Positions 46,824-58,789 of a stretch of 64,000 nucleotides of DNA are shown here, in pieces. How positions within the stretch are numbered: the first letter of the stretch is position 1; each line of letters begins with the position of its first letter. Below the pieces are notes generated by a model. It ran no database searches, was not told the origin of the DNA, and worked only from the letters and a program-made list of their open reading frames with translations. The stretch is from Psilocybe azurescens (taxonomy: Eukaryota; Basidiomycota; Agaricomycetes; Agaricales; Agrocybaceae). The stretch is from the NCBI GenBank assembly GCA_023853785.1, contig JAJIRX010000906.1:248001-312000 (forward strand), written 5' to 3'. Both the position numbers and the translations under genes were made by a program.

Positions 46824-47846
46824 GTAATGCACTGGCAACTCACATTAGCTGTGAGACGTAGGCGGCGATTGTTACTTGAGGAGTTTGCCTCGGATTGGTG
46901 GTGCTTATGAGGTGTGTATATGTATTCTGATTCTTTCTTTCTTCTCCCCCGTTAAGAGACCATATTTCTTGACCTCGTTCGCAAAGTTGGCTTGGGATCT
47001 GTTGATCAAGTGCACACAATTTACTGACTATTTTCTCAATTATAGCCACTTTTCATACTTCCTGGTGATATATCAAGTCATCTGTGTTATCAGGATAGGT
47101 TGGCGGAGACTATCTCAGGCTGGACAGAAAATGAGGAGGAGAGGTTGCAGTCCGAGCGTGGGCCTATACATTTGTAAAAAGGCATCGACGTTGTATTACC
47201 CGTACATTTTTAGTAGTTCGATGTACCTACGAGGTGAGACGTTGTTCAAATGTAAGTTCGTCATGGTGTAATCTTGATTTTAATTTAGGCGCCCCCATGA
47301 TCATCGTCACATTTGTTGACACCTGGGAGACGAGTCACCGTGCTTCAGTAAATTTACCGTCTACATATGTATACTGTGGCCGTAATTATGACATATAATC
47401 TTATTCTATTTATTGCATTTCTGCTGCTCCTAATCTGCGCCCTGTAGTCCAATCTCATCTCTAGCGTGGACGCTTATTATCTCGCTGCACATATGAGCAC
47501 GTATGTAAGAGACAGCACAGTGACACAGGCTATTTCAAATGCCACGACCTCCCGAGTTGTGATTGATCTAATCCAGGTTCTATCGATGGCAACATGTGCG
47601 TTCAAGAGGTCGGCTGTCCTCCAGTTGCGATGACCCGACTCTGCGGGCTTCTGTTGACTCTTTCGCTCGCTCTGGGGGCTTCTAGCGTGTCATGTGGTCG
47701 CAAGCAGAAGTGACAGCAATGAGCTCTTGGAATACGGGGTCTCTCTATAACAGTTCGTGGACGTCTAATCTCGGTAGCGTTCTCAGCGATGTTCTGAGTC
47801 ACGCAGGCTGGACATATAAGAGCTCAAAATCCGATCAGATTGCACA
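46824..47846. other. Region possibly holding the 3' exons of the membrane-protein gene, then intergenic
   Basis: Short hydrophobic frames (for example 46876-47271) may belong to the upstream membrane protein but no join could be justified. The last few hundred bases are the promoter side of the methyltransferase. No repeat seen. Confidence 0.35.
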
Positions 47847-48833
47847 GTGACAATGACATCCTCAGATCCCTCACCTCAGGCTCAAGCCCTCGGGCAATAT
47901 TTCCTGCAGAATCCAAACGGATCGCATGCGCGCAATGTAGCGTGGCAGATTGAGCATCGCTTGCGGCTCGCCTCGTTTTGGGACATTAAGCCTGGGGCGA
48001 AGGTGTTGGAAGTGGGGTGTGGGCAAGGGGATTGCACGGTTGTATTGGGGGATAAGGTTGGAGAGCATGGGCACGTGGACGCTGTCGATCCTGGGGCACC
48101 TGATTATGGTAAGTCTGAAGAGTGCGGCAGTTGTAATGTGATGAAGTTGACGAATGCCAATTAGGTGGGCCATATACGTTATCCCAGGCCCAGGAATTCA
48201 TAAGCGCTGGTCCATTGGGCCCAAGAGTAACCTTTCATCTTGGTGTTGATCCCATCCAATACCTCAATTCCCTTCCGGCCTCGTTTGTGCCGTACGACTA
48301 TGTGGTCTTGTCACATTGCATTTGGTTATTTCGAATCTCCGGCAACACTGTCCCAGATAATCAGCACATTTGTGGGAAAGGCAAAAGTCCTATGCGTGGC
48401 GGAGTGGGGTCTGCGGGCCACGAAAGTCCAAGCGCAACCACATGTGATGACTGCATTGTTAGTGGCCAATATTGAGGCGAAGAGGAAGGTCCCGTCTGGC
48501 GGGAACATCCGCACTATTCTCTCGCCTGATCAGATACTCGCCAATATCATGGAGAGTAGGGAATTCGGGCTGGAGAAGCAGGAGATTATGGAGAGCAATG
48601 AGGGGCTAAAGGATGGGTATTGGGAAGTGTGGGAAGTGCTCCAGGAGAGGGACAATTCGGTCAAGACGCTCCGGAACGATGGGGTCAGCGAAAAAGAGGT
48701 GGCAGCTTTGATTGCAATGTATGATGCTGTGGATGTTAGTGTGACGATTTTGGATGATAGTGGGGAAAGGAAAGTGGGATTGAAGCAAGTTAAGAGTATG
48801 AATGTTTGGGCAGCAAGATTTGTTGCACTATAG
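47847..48833 (+). CDS. Class I SAM-dependent methyltransferase
   Basis: Predicted methyltransferase of unknown substrate, probably cytosolic. The ATG at 47847 (MTMTSSDPSPQAQALGQYFL) is followed by motif I VLEVGCGQGDCTVVLGD, the SAM glycine-rich loop, and an acidic strand-2 end VDAVDPGAPDYG. A 56-nt intron (48109-48164, phase 1) leads to GPYTLSQAQEF, then DYVVLSHCIW, the post-motif strand. A one-base slip at TT 48326-48327 (apparent extra T) is followed by FESPATLSQIISTFVGKAKV and LCVAEWGLRA. The C-terminal part is helical and ends at TAG 48831-48833. About 310 aa. The substrate cannot be told from the sequence. Confidence 0.8.
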
Positions 48834-49252
48834 ATGAACGTTCCGGCCGCCTTTTAATGATTCAGAGGTAACGTTTCTGTCTAAAATGGAACATGCCAGA
48901 ATTGCACACGGCACAACCGTTGGACTATCTGTCCCAAGATAAGTCGGAACCAAGTCAGGCTTCGACGTTACAACGCTCCGTTAGAGTCTGGGATACTACC
49001 AACGGTTGCAACATACCTTTGCGTTCGTAAAATTCTTGGATTCTCTTGGTGTGTTGGTCAGCAATTTGCTGGCGGAAAACACACCGCATCCACTCAGATC
49101 CACTCCCTATCTATCTTGATCAAACACGAGAATAAGATAATCTCAATGAAATAGTGACTCGTAAGTACCTGTCGTGGGAAATCGAGGTGCCTTTTCAAGC
49201 CATCAGAACGCGATCGCTTGGCGAACACGAACCACCTTGCCAACCCTATGCT
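48834..49252. other. Intergenic region
   Basis: About 420 bp between two plus-strand genes. No motif, repeat or RNA gene recognised. Confidence 0.4.
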
Positions 49253-50292
49253 ATGTCGACCAACAAGCTCAAAAAGCAGCCTCCCATCGCTATGTCCGCA
49301 ACTCTCACTCTAGCTTCGGCTGATTTTAGCAAGCGTACCCCATACGATGTATCTTATGAGTTTAACTCCAATTCGTCGAATGCAATGGTGCCGCAGCGGC
49401 ATAAAGGAACTGTCGTGAACTCCTCATTGGCGTCGAGTACTGCGTCTGCAACTACGCTTCCTATGGCTACGACTACGACTACGATGAATATACAGCCTAT
49501 GAGCGCGAAGGAGCAGTACTGGGCGACAAGAGCTTTGAAGGCGGAGGCGCTGCTTACCGCGCATGAGGATCATAAGAAGGAGATCAAGAATTTGGGTTAT
49601 GTGCATGATATGAAGAGAGAGGTGAGTATTTTGTGTGTGTTTTGATGTCCTATGCTTTAGCTTCTGTCTTTTTATAACGAATGATTGGACGTAACTTTAG
49701 CGTGAGCTCGTGCAACTTGCGAAGGAGCATAAAGAGAAGCACGACACGCTGGATAAACTTGTCGTATGTGATTTTACGTTGGTTTGGTTGGCGTGAAATC
49801 CTCATCCCAACTTCCAGAAATTCCTCGCTGGGCTTATCGTCGTGCTGATCGCCGTCATAGTCTACCTGGCGACACACTACGCGCGCCATTCGATGCTGCT
49901 ACAGTACAAGCAACAGGAGAAATGGTGGTCCATGATCGGCGCTTCGCATTTCACGATTCCCATCCTGTCGCCTTTCACCTCTGTCGTGAGTGCACTAGCC
50001 GCTTTCCTTTCTCTGGGCGTCTTATTTGCACAATGCATACTCACAAGGACGTTTTCTGCAGGTCGAACATGAGAGCTCGGTTGTTGGCGCGAAGATGATT
50101 GGTACAGTGGCAGCCATTGCGGCGTGTTTGGTGTTCTTGGGCTTCCGGCACTGGTTGGCGAGTCGGGATAACCAAGCTAACCAAGCTGCTGTTAATGCTA
50201 ATGCTAATGCGATACGAGGAGGCGCTGGTGTTAGTGCGGTTACGGCTATTGCTTCGGCTATTGCACCGGTGCCGTATAGTATTGACCGGTGA
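49253..50292 (+). CDS. Uncharacterised coiled-coil protein with two membrane segments
   Basis: Function unknown. The start is placed at ATG 49253 (MSTNKLKKQPPIAM); an in-frame upstream start at 49154 is possible. A Ser/Thr-rich N-terminus leads into a coiled coil (QYWATRALKAEALLTAHEDH). After introns beginning at 49622 and 49764 come ELVQLAKEHKEKHDTLDKLV and a membrane helix FLAGLIVVLIAVIVYLATHY. Then SHFTIPILSPFTSV, another intron (GTGAGT...TGCAG), and a second helix IGTVAAIAACLVFLGFRHWL. The C-terminus is Ala/Asn-rich. The frame is clean. A tail-anchored or hairpin topology in an endomembrane is plausible but inferred. Confidence 0.68.
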
Positions 50293-51071
50293 CAGGATGA
50301 AGGCTGAGGGATGGGGGTATCAATAGGCAGGGATGTTGTGTTGGACTCGGGATTTGACGGTCGGAGGTGCTTTGTTTGTTCCGTCGTGCCAGTGTCCCGA
50401 GTCCACGATTATCGCTCTCTGCGTCACTGTTGTGCGGTGTGCCTGACTGGACAGGACTGACCTATCGCTGTGATCAGAATCAGGACCAGGATCATACTCA
50501 TGGGGTGAATATGAATGTCTGAGGGTTGTTTGGTACGTTATCGTATTCTTTGAGCTTTTTCAACTCGTAGAGTGTCCTTATTAACTGTGCGATATGCATT
50601 TCCTTTCAGGGAAGAGTACTCAGAGAAACTGCCATTCAAATATTCAACTTTGAAATATTCGAGGCCGAGGTGCTTCCCCATCGTGAATCACAATGTGCTT
50701 ATCGACGTACACACCTGCGATGCAAGAGACCAGATAGATGCTGTGACGACGACCCTTCAATCTGGGCTTCATATCTTCAGTGCGGAAGGAAATCTATCAA
50801 ATTCGCGACAATCCCAATTGGATCACTGGATGCATATCAAGGTACCGCGGGACGTTGGAGGGAGCAAAGGGCGAGCGCGCTGCCAGCCGGGATTGTATGC
50901 GGTGTATAAGTATACTTATCACGGTGATAGGTTGTTGGGCCCGGTCCGTTGAAGAGTATATTATTCATTCCTTCTTGGTAGCACACAATACATATTCAGA
51001 TTTTTGCCCTTTCGTTGAAGAGGATTTCATTCCATCTCAGCGATATTACATACAAGTAGTTGATTTCGGAT
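50293..51071. other. Convergent intergenic region
   Basis: Holds the 3' end of the two-TM gene and the 3' flank of the next minus-strand gene. The plus-strand frame 50572-50952 has no recognisable domain and was not called. Confidence 0.4.
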
Positions 51072-51986
51072 TCACTTGTATTCATATATGATGAACTACA
51101 TTCAAATACAATAATCAGCCAACAAAGCACTCTTCAAGGTCATACAGTACAGTGCACCATAAACATACCGTTTCGTACGGGCGCTCAGGCGGCATGCCAC
51201 GCTCGGGTAGACTCTCTGGCAACTCGGGCCTCGGGAGCCAATACGCGTATCTTCTATTGTGATCCAGATACCCAGCGGTCTCCTCAGGGTAGGACGCGAG
51301 ATCGGCCGGGTAGGCGAGCGCCGCAGGCGCGTAGACGATGTACCCGTTCGAGGTGAGGTGATCGCCGCGCCTGTTCCAGAAGCCGCAGCGGGTGCGCGGT
51401 GCGTTGTGTGGGGCAGGGGCAGGGGCAGGGGTGGGGAGGATTGAGGGGTCAAGAGAATGTCTAGGGGAATCCCATCGACAATTCTGACACTTGGGGGGAG
51501 GGGGTCGGAGAAAGAGGAGAAAGATAAAGAGGAGGGGTAAGATAGAGAGGACAGGGAGGAGGACAGGGAGGAGGACAAGGAGGAGGCAGTGGATGAGAGG
51601 GTGGTATTGGAAGAGGAGGTTGTGGTTGTGGAAAGTGACTCAGGCCGTAGTGCTTGCTGCTGCTGAGGCTCATCCACGGATCGAGGCCGCCCCTGTGCAG
51701 AATCATTACTCACAGGCGCTTCAGGCGCGGGGATGGTATGAGCGCTAGCGCTAGCGGTGCGGAGCCCGCTTGGCACTAGGGGCGCGGCGCATGCGGGGAC
51801 ACAGGGGGAATTCTTTGAGGATGAGAGGGGAGAGAGCGGGTGTCCGGCCGCTGAGGGAGAGGGGCGAGAGCAGGCTGTCTGGAGACCACACGGGCGCCGA
51901 CAGGAGAGGGAACGCGGTGTGGACTGGCGCTTGGGGGTGTGGGTGTTGGGCGCGAGCGTTAGTAGCTGCCAGTGCCCGGCGATCAT
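51072..51986 (-). CDS. Ser/Pro-rich protein with conserved C-terminal module (paralog B)
   Basis: Uncharacterised. A long Ser/Thr/Pro-rich part (start tentatively 51986, MIAGHWQLL; 52029 in another frame is an alternative) leads, after a one-base slip at G4 51410-51413, into a conserved module. The module reads GFWNRRGDHLTSNGYIVYAP, ALAYPADLASYPEETAGYLD, RPELPESLPERGMPPERPYE. A last intron (GTATGT...ATGTAG) is followed by a tiny final exon, FIIYEYK, stop 51072-51074. The same module, intron position and terminal exon occur in the gene at 53550-55812, so the two are tandem paralogs. The function of the module is not known to me. Confidence 0.62.
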
Positions 51987-53549
51987 GAGGCGCGAACCGA
52001 TCGAGCTGAGGGCGTCCTGGGAGTGCCATGGTCGTACTTAGTTGGGACTCAAACTTGCAAGTTCATGTGTGTAACCCCATCCTATGTCATGTTACTGTGT
52101 GGGCATACATCAAACATTGTAAGCAGTACAAAGATGGGAATGATCCGACCTGCGGGACTTGGTAGATGGTCGTGGTTCAGATTGTACTCTGAGCTATATT
52201 TTCAGTTTTAGTCTTCTGATTACCTTTTGTCAAGTTCAAATGACTCGACTCGGCGCTGTTACGATTGTAAAATCTTTCAAGTTATGCTTAGCCTAAGTAA
52301 CTTAGGTAGGTAGCAATTGTACCAAGTTGTTTGTTTAAGTCTTCTGATTGGCTTTCGTGAAGTTAGATCTACTCAGCGCCGTTACGATTATACATCTTCG
52401 AGTTATACTTAGATGGGCATCATTCTTAAGTATGTAAGAGCAAAACAAGATCTATATGTATGTATATCTGATATCAATTCAGTCATATACATAGCGAGTG
52501 TGTGCTCGGTGAAAATATCTACAACATTCGTTTATTATAATTTCAAGATCCGAAGAGTTACAATTGTCCGTGTTTTGTAAATACGATACAAGATGTGTTT
52601 GAGGATGCAGCAGCAGCATGGGCAATTGGTAGATCGGCACCCCATCGCACAATTGCATGGTGCGCGATGCGCGATGCTACCTGCCGCATAGGCATCCCAT
52701 AAATTAGCAAGGGGTATGGATGGAATATATATATGTAATCTACACTTTTCGTCGGTGATATATAATAAGGAGGGGCAAGAAGGATCTTTGGAAAACGGAG
52801 CCAGAATAATCCCGAAGCAGCGAGATGAAAGAAGAGAAGAAAGGCAGGTAGGGAAGGAAGAGAACAGGACAAAAAGAAAGAAGAATGAAAGAGGGTGGTG
52901 ATCAAAATTGAATTGATATCGATACGATAACGTCGATAAGGCCGGATTTGAAAGGGTATTTATGGCCGTGTGTGCTGTTGTTGTGCATCTGTGAACATTG
53001 CTGTGTACACCCGTGTAAGGACTGTGTGTGCCCCCATGTGAAAGACGAGTGATAGTAATTGAGGGTCAAGGTGGAACAAAGAAAAAAGAATGAGAAATAG
53101 GAAGGTATAGTCACAGATAGAATAGAATAGAATAGAATAGAATAGAATGGGATCAGTAGCAGACAGTAGGCGGTAAAAAAAAAAGGGAAGCAGGGAAGGA
53201 GAGAGGGAGAAGAGATGTGTGTGCATTTGGCGACCGGACTTGTCTTCGTCGGAAGAATTGGCCGTGTGCTTGCTTGAGCGTAGTATAAATATGTGCTCGT
53301 TCTTGTTTGAATGTGGATATGATGAGGTGGGTATGCGTGGGGGTATGATGATGTTGGTGATGAATGCGTGCATGGATATGGGACGAGACGAAGGACGAGC
53401 AGATGTATTGAAATAGATAGAATTTATCTGTACAGATTGCGCAAAAAGCAGAGGCGTTCATTCAGTTGTTGCATAGTCCTTGGCGCGTTGGGATGTTCCT
53501 TGGGTTCCTGGGGTATTTGGATGCAAGATGGGGTATCGTGGGGTTTGCG
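51987..53549. other. Intergenic region between the tandem paralogs
   Basis: About 1.55 kb between paralog B and the stop of paralog A, low in coding signal. Contains the AGAAT microsatellite listed separately. Minus-strand frames such as 52960-53373 are His/Thr/Phe-rich and look non-coding. Confidence 0.45.
53119..53148. repeat. Pentanucleotide microsatellite (AGAAT)6
   Basis: Six perfect copies of AGAAT in the intergenic region downstream of paralog A. Confidence 0.9.
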
Positions 53550-55812
53550 CTACGTGTATTCATAAACGATGAACTGTAATAAAACAAAAAAAAGAGAGAA
53601 AAGCAATCAGAATGGATGCATCATTAAACAAAACACAAGAAAAAACACATACCGCTTCGTACGGACACTCAGGCGGCATGCCATGCTTGGGCAGGCTCTG
53701 GGGCAACTCGGGGCGCAAGACGTGCGCCGCGAACAGCTTATGGTGGTCCTGGTACCCGACATTCTCCTCGGGGTACGACGCCAATTCCGGCGGGTACGCG
53801 AGTGAGGAAGGCGCGTAGACGATGTACCCGTCCGCGGTGAGGTGGTCGCCGCGCCGGTTCCAGAAGCCACGCCGGGTGCGCGTCTGGAAGTGCGCTGGGG
53901 GCGTGCGGGGGGAGGGCAGGACGGGCGCGCGTTGGGTTAGTTGGGGGGGTGGCGGGAGCGGATTGGCGGTGGGGTTGGTGGTTCCGGACCGTGAAGAGGA
54001 GGCGGGGGTGGAAGAGGAAGAGGTGGGGTGGACAGAGGTGGTGGTGGAAGAGGAGAAGGAGGAGGGCGTTGGGGAGAAGACGGCGTGTGAGGCGGGCGAG
54101 GTGATGGTTGTGGAGGGCGAGGGGTATGCAGGGTGTGCGTGGGCTTGGGTCTGGGGGTGAGAATATACGTACTGTTGCTGCTGCTGCTGCTGTTGTGCGT
54201 GCGCGTATTGGTGCGGAGGCGGCGAAATCGGGTATGTCGGAGGCGTGATGGTCGTGGGCGAGGGCTGCGCGGAGGACGGGCGTGAGGACGGACGCGACGG
54301 GACGCGGCTGCGTGGGGAGGGCGTGTTGTGTGCGGTGCCGGATTGGGTGAAGTGCGGGTCGACGTAGGTCGTGTGGCGAGTGCCGATGCCTCGCTCTCGC
54401 TCGCGGTTCTGCTCCCGCTCCTCCCTCTCCCGCTCTCGCTCGCGTTCGCGCTCCCAGTCGTGGTCCTGATCTGGGTTCTTGGGCGGGAGCCGCATCTGTG
54501 GGGATGGGTCGGGTAGACGTACTGCGATGTAGGCGGATTAGGCATCGAGTTGGCGTGCTGCACAGGCATGGTGCCATAATAATTCCCACCATTACCACCA
54601 CTTTGCTGTTGCTGCTGAGGCTCAGGCGGTCGCACAGTATTGTTCGCCGAGTGAATGGGCCTGTTCTGATACGACGGCGCCTCGGGGATGGTATCGAGGG
54701 ACTGCGTCGCGAGTAGCGGGTTGGGGTGGTTCCGGACCGTGCGGAGGTTGCCTGGTGCGGGGAGCAGCGGCGTTTTGGCAAGCACGAGCGGGGAGAGCAT
54801 GCTGTCTGGTTCTTCAGAAAGATGATCTGTCAGCATCGGGGCGGAGGACTGAGAGAAATCGTGCTTGGTCGGCGACGCGGACCAGAGAGTGCTGAAGGAT
54901 GTGGAGCTGGAGGAGCCGGAGGAAATGGGCATGGTGGATTGCCGGGATAGGGGCGTGGAGGAGGAGGGGGAAGGGTTGTTGCTGTTCGTACTGAGCCCGC
55001 TCATACGCGAGGAGAGGCTGGAGTCGATGGAGCTGTAGGAGGCGGCGCGCTTGGGAGACGGGGTATTGGTGACCGAGTCGTGGCGGTAGTGTTCGGGCGT
55101 GCGGACGATCTTGCTGGAAAAGGTGGGCTGGAGATCGCGCTTGGTGGTGAAGGATTCAGGCACTTGATGGTTGAGATCGCCGTCGGTGTGGCGGCGGGCT
55201 TGGTTGGGTGCGCTGCTGCCATTGGGATTGGAGTCGTCGTCGTCTAGATCCCTGGGCTTCCATATCCATGGCGTCTGATGGCCTTGTCTGTAGTATTGTT
55301 CGCTGGAGAGAGTGGTGAGTTAGATGAATGGATCGAATAGAAAAAGGGAGACAGGGACTTGCACAGAGACTGGAACCATGTTTTCGAGACCGAGAGGGTT
55401 ATCGGAGAGTGCAGTTTCTAGATATTCTTTGCTTGGGGGTTTAGGGACGCGCTTGTAGGGGTTGTAGCTAGCTTGTTGAGAAGACTGGGCAGCCTGGGAT
55501 GCAGACGCCTGCGCCTGCTGCTGTTGCGGTTGCTGCATGTGTTGTGGCTGGCGCTGGGATTGGGTCCAATGATGACTGGGTATCCAGGGCACATGCTGCT
55601 GCTGGGGTGGGGGTTAGCGCTGTGCTTGAAGGCGGGGTTCATCTGCCAGGAGCCAGCTTGCCATTGCTGGGGTTGACGGATACGCCTACGGGTATTGGGG
55701 GTGGAGCGCCTGCATAGGGTGGTTTGGTCCAGGTCGGGGGCTGCTGTATGGGTGGGTAAGTGCTACGCTGGCCATACGGCTGATTTGGATATGGCTGGGC
55801 GTATGTTGCCAT
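53550..55812 (-). CDS. Gln/Ser/Pro-rich protein with conserved C-terminal module (paralog A)
   Basis: Uncharacterised, larger paralog of the gene at 51072-51986. The ATG at 55812 (MATYAQPYPNQPYGQRSTYP) opens a Gln/Pro-rich region with KRVPKPPSKEYLETALSDNP. An intron before 55302 leads to EQYYRQGHQTPWIWKPRDLD, then a Ser-rich stretch, an Arg/Glu repeat (WERERERERER) and a poly-Gln tract. The C-terminal module is GFWNRRGDHLTADGYIVYAP, SLAYPPELASYPEENVGYQD, RPELPQSLPKHGMPPECPYE. The last intron (GTATGT...TTACAG) precedes the terminal exon FIVYEYT, stop 53550-53552. Slips at G4 runs 55669-55672, 55604-55607 and 54500-54503 each need one extra base. Low complexity makes N-terminal boundaries approximate. 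Confidence 0.68.
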
Positions 55813-56097
55813 TCTGGCTATTTCGCAGGAGGAATGCTTACAGATTCCAGAAAGTGTGGCGCAGGACTGGAATAAAAGGAAACAATATCACCAACATACC
55901 CGTTCAAACTCCGATACTCTACTTCCGGGGTCCTTACAACACAGCACAGCCTATTCCGGACATAAATACCCCCGCGGTTCGATTAGATAATTAAATCGGA
56001 CAGTCCCCGCGTTCGTGTTGTTGTGCTTTGTTTTTGTTGATTAATCCGTCCGATTGCGACTCGGAGCTGTGTTCACAACCACCACCACCACCCACCA

Positions 56098-56697
56098 TGT
56101 CCCACTCCCTCGACCGCTCCCTCTCCTCCCTCTCTCTCTCATCTCAATCGGAAGATGACTGGGACAAGTCTCTTCTCGACCCCGAGCCCTCGACCCCCGT
56201 CCACTCAGCCGAGCAGACTGCCCACCACACACCGCGCAACTCGGTGGTCTTCCCGGCAGAGGACACTCCTTCCAGACGATCTAGATACTCGTCCTCACAT
56301 AGCAAGGATGCAAGTCTGGATGCCATGGGGAAAAGACAAAGCGCACGCTTAGTGAGCTGCTGCGTCTGCATTCGGAGAAGGGGAGTAAAGGGAGGTTCAG
56401 CCCAGAGGAGGCGTCGAGGATAGCTGATGTTCTTGGCCAGTGGGTCAGTGTCTGCATTCATTCTTTTAATGTGATCAGGGCTTATATAAGATTAGATTAA
56501 TGCGTCTTCGTCACCGTACGAAGGTGAAGACGACTTTTGCGCCTGTACATTCCCAGGACGATATGTCGATCGCGTCAAAAAGACCTATAGCGGTACAAAT
56601 GGCCCTGCGTCCGCGCGGCAGAAGCGAGAGTGCCACTTCGCCCTCTGCTTCAAATTCAAGACCACCGAGCTCCGCTGGATTTCTTTCTTCTTCGTGA
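56098..56697 (+). CDS. Small Ser-rich conserved hypothetical protein
   Basis: Uncharacterised. The ATG at 56098 (MSHSLDRSLSSLSLSSQSED) opens a Ser-rich start, then after a one-base slip in A4 56331-56334 a helical block TKRTLSELLRLHSEKGSKGR and FSPEEASRIADVLGQW. An intron (56444-56495, phase 0) leads to INASSSPYEGEDDF. A second slip in the T4 run near 56536 leads to SQDDMSIASKRPIAVQMALR and a Ser/Pro-rich end, stop TGA 56695-56697. The SEE-type helix followed by an SPYEGEDDF motif looks conserved, but no function is known to me. Confidence 0.6.
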
Positions 56698-58789
56698 TTC
56701 CGCCTCGACTTCGACTTTGCCTTGTTCATGTGTTTTACTATTTATTTGTACTCGCCGCACGCACGCACACACTCTCGCGTCCATCTTCGTGTTTTTTCTC
56801 TCTTGTTTTGTCCCATGACAGCATCCACATCCACGCTTTTTGGCTATGATTTATTTTCACGACCCCATTACGAGCTGGCACGAACTGTAACGACCCTTTC
56901 ACGATTCTCACGACACACCTCGCCACTGTTTTTGAAAGTACAGTACATCTATTTCAGCTTTCCTAACAACTTAACCTAGATTTTATACATTGTATCTATA
57001 TTTCTTTTAGTTGTCTTCGTCCTCGTCCCTGCCCTATTCCCACTACCCCTGCCCTACCTCTCGTCACACATCTTCACAACTTGGATGTTTGTGTAATTAT
57101 GTGCAAAATGTATGGCTCTGCGAGCTGCGGTTATGTACTTTCAATAATTTAGCTCGCGACGCGTTGCATTGGCGATGCATTGAGGTTATTTATAGGTGTA
57201 TCCTATATTTTTGTCCTCCGAGAGTCCGAGTCGGCTTGACGAATCTACATTCTCCGAATCTTTTATCATTTACTTAGGTATCATTCTTTGGCTTTTCGTT
57301 CATTCTCTGCATTCTGCTCCAGCGGCATTGCTGGGGTCCTGACGTTCGTTACTTTCAACGTTGGCTGCCGAACTTGACGAGTTAGCGCTGACTTTCTAAT
57401 GGCAGCGGCGCATTGCAATCAATGGTGTACATCATCGTACTTCTCGGTCCCGCGAAGAGAGCTAAGAGTAGTCCATGCTCTGGTGTAGAGCCAGTAGAAA
57501 CAGTGTGTCATGTCGAGTCGTGGTATACAGTGAGTAGATGACTAGGGATGCTACTGTGGTGACTGGACTCGAGTTTTTCTATTAATTCAAAAATGGGTCA
57601 ACGAGGTGAGGTTCTGGAGAGTATTTTCAGGACCAGTGTTCAATCTGACTCTTTCAAACACTTGATTTCGTTGCCAGTGGAGTTATTTTTATCGTTCGAG
57701 GGCTGGCTAGATCAGTTGATGTGAAGGAAAGTGAAACGAAGGGACAGATGATGATGATGATCTTCAGGAACCAGATGGATATATAGTAGTTAATTAGATG
57801 GACCGAGTGCGTTGGGATGGGATAATGGTCAAGGACGGTTTCGAATCTGACTCATTCGTTGGATGGATTTATCATCAGGTTTAATTTAGAAACTACCACT
57901 AAGCAGAATCGTCGGCCAGTGTTGGCGCAGCTGGAGCTGGTTCTGGGGTCGTTGTCGTCCTCAGTGCGGACGTTTTGCCTTTTTTGTCAGGGGAGCCCGC
58001 CGTCTGGCGTAAGTGTGTATACAATATAACTGTGTAGGCGGCGCAGCCCGTCAAATGTCGATTTCACGTAAAGCGCGTTATCGCGCTAGTGCCTGTGCTA
58101 GTATGCTACGCAAACATGGCGTGCGTACTGCGCACAACGTGCGACTCGGAAGACTATGTCCTAGGTTCTAGTTTAATTTTGAGTGGGGGCAGTGCGGGTG
58201 CAGTTTAGTTGCGGTTTAGTTTAGGCTGTGAGGCTGTGAAGGAAGGGGAGCGTTGAAGCGGTGAGGCGGTAAGCTAGCCGTGGCAGGTGAGGTCTTCCTC
58301 CAGTATCGAGGCTATTACGTCAAACGGTCAAAATACGCCTTTAAATTAGCTGGAAGCAAAAGCATGACCTTGCACAACGCGTCGCGTCGCGTGAGCTTGG
58401 CAGCTCTGCCAAGAGAATCGGTGGAGTCAGAACAAAATTGGAAACTGATAAAGTTGTCGACTGGTTGTGATTATATACTTTCCAATTACTTCTGACCGTC
58501 TCGACTCTCGCGTCACCCCGTTGGACTGTCAACCCTGCACATGTATTTGAACTATTTTTGTACAAGTGACCGTGGTTATCAAACCCAGCGCCTTCATTTT
58601 TTCTCAGATGTGGCTTCCCAGTATTACCCCAACCTTTAGGCCCCAAATTTAACGTTCGTTCTGTTGGAAAGTTCGACCCAATGTTAAAAATAGAAGGCTT
58701 AAAATGACTCATTCTATGTCCACTGGTTATATATTTAGGTATGACTCAAACTTATTTCACATCGAACCCCACCTAGTAGAGTAGCCATC
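56698..58789. other. Intergenic region (about 2.1 kb)
   Basis: No recognisable exon. It contains the MluI-box-like motif at 58376-58393, a perfect 8-bp inverted repeat CTTGGCAG-CT-CTGCCAAG just after it (about 58396-58413), and a small GC-rich palindromic area near 58070-58090 (GCGCGTTATCGCGC). It holds the promoter of the ornithine carbamoyltransferase gene. Confidence 0.5.
58376..58393. promoter_or_regulatory. MluI-cell-cycle-box-like motif upstream of the OTC gene
   Basis: AACGCGTCGCGTCGCGTG, containing ACGCGT followed by two more CGCGT-type cores, about 400 bp upstream of the ornithine carbamoyltransferase ATG. The identical 18-mer occurs at 60534-60551. ACGCGT is the core bound by MBF/Mbp1-type APSES factors in ascomycete yeasts; use in this fungus is inferred. 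Confidence 0.45.

Noticed and set aside
50572..50952. Plus-strand 126-codon ORF
   Set aside because: No motif, starts and ends without splice context, and overlaps other equally open frames.
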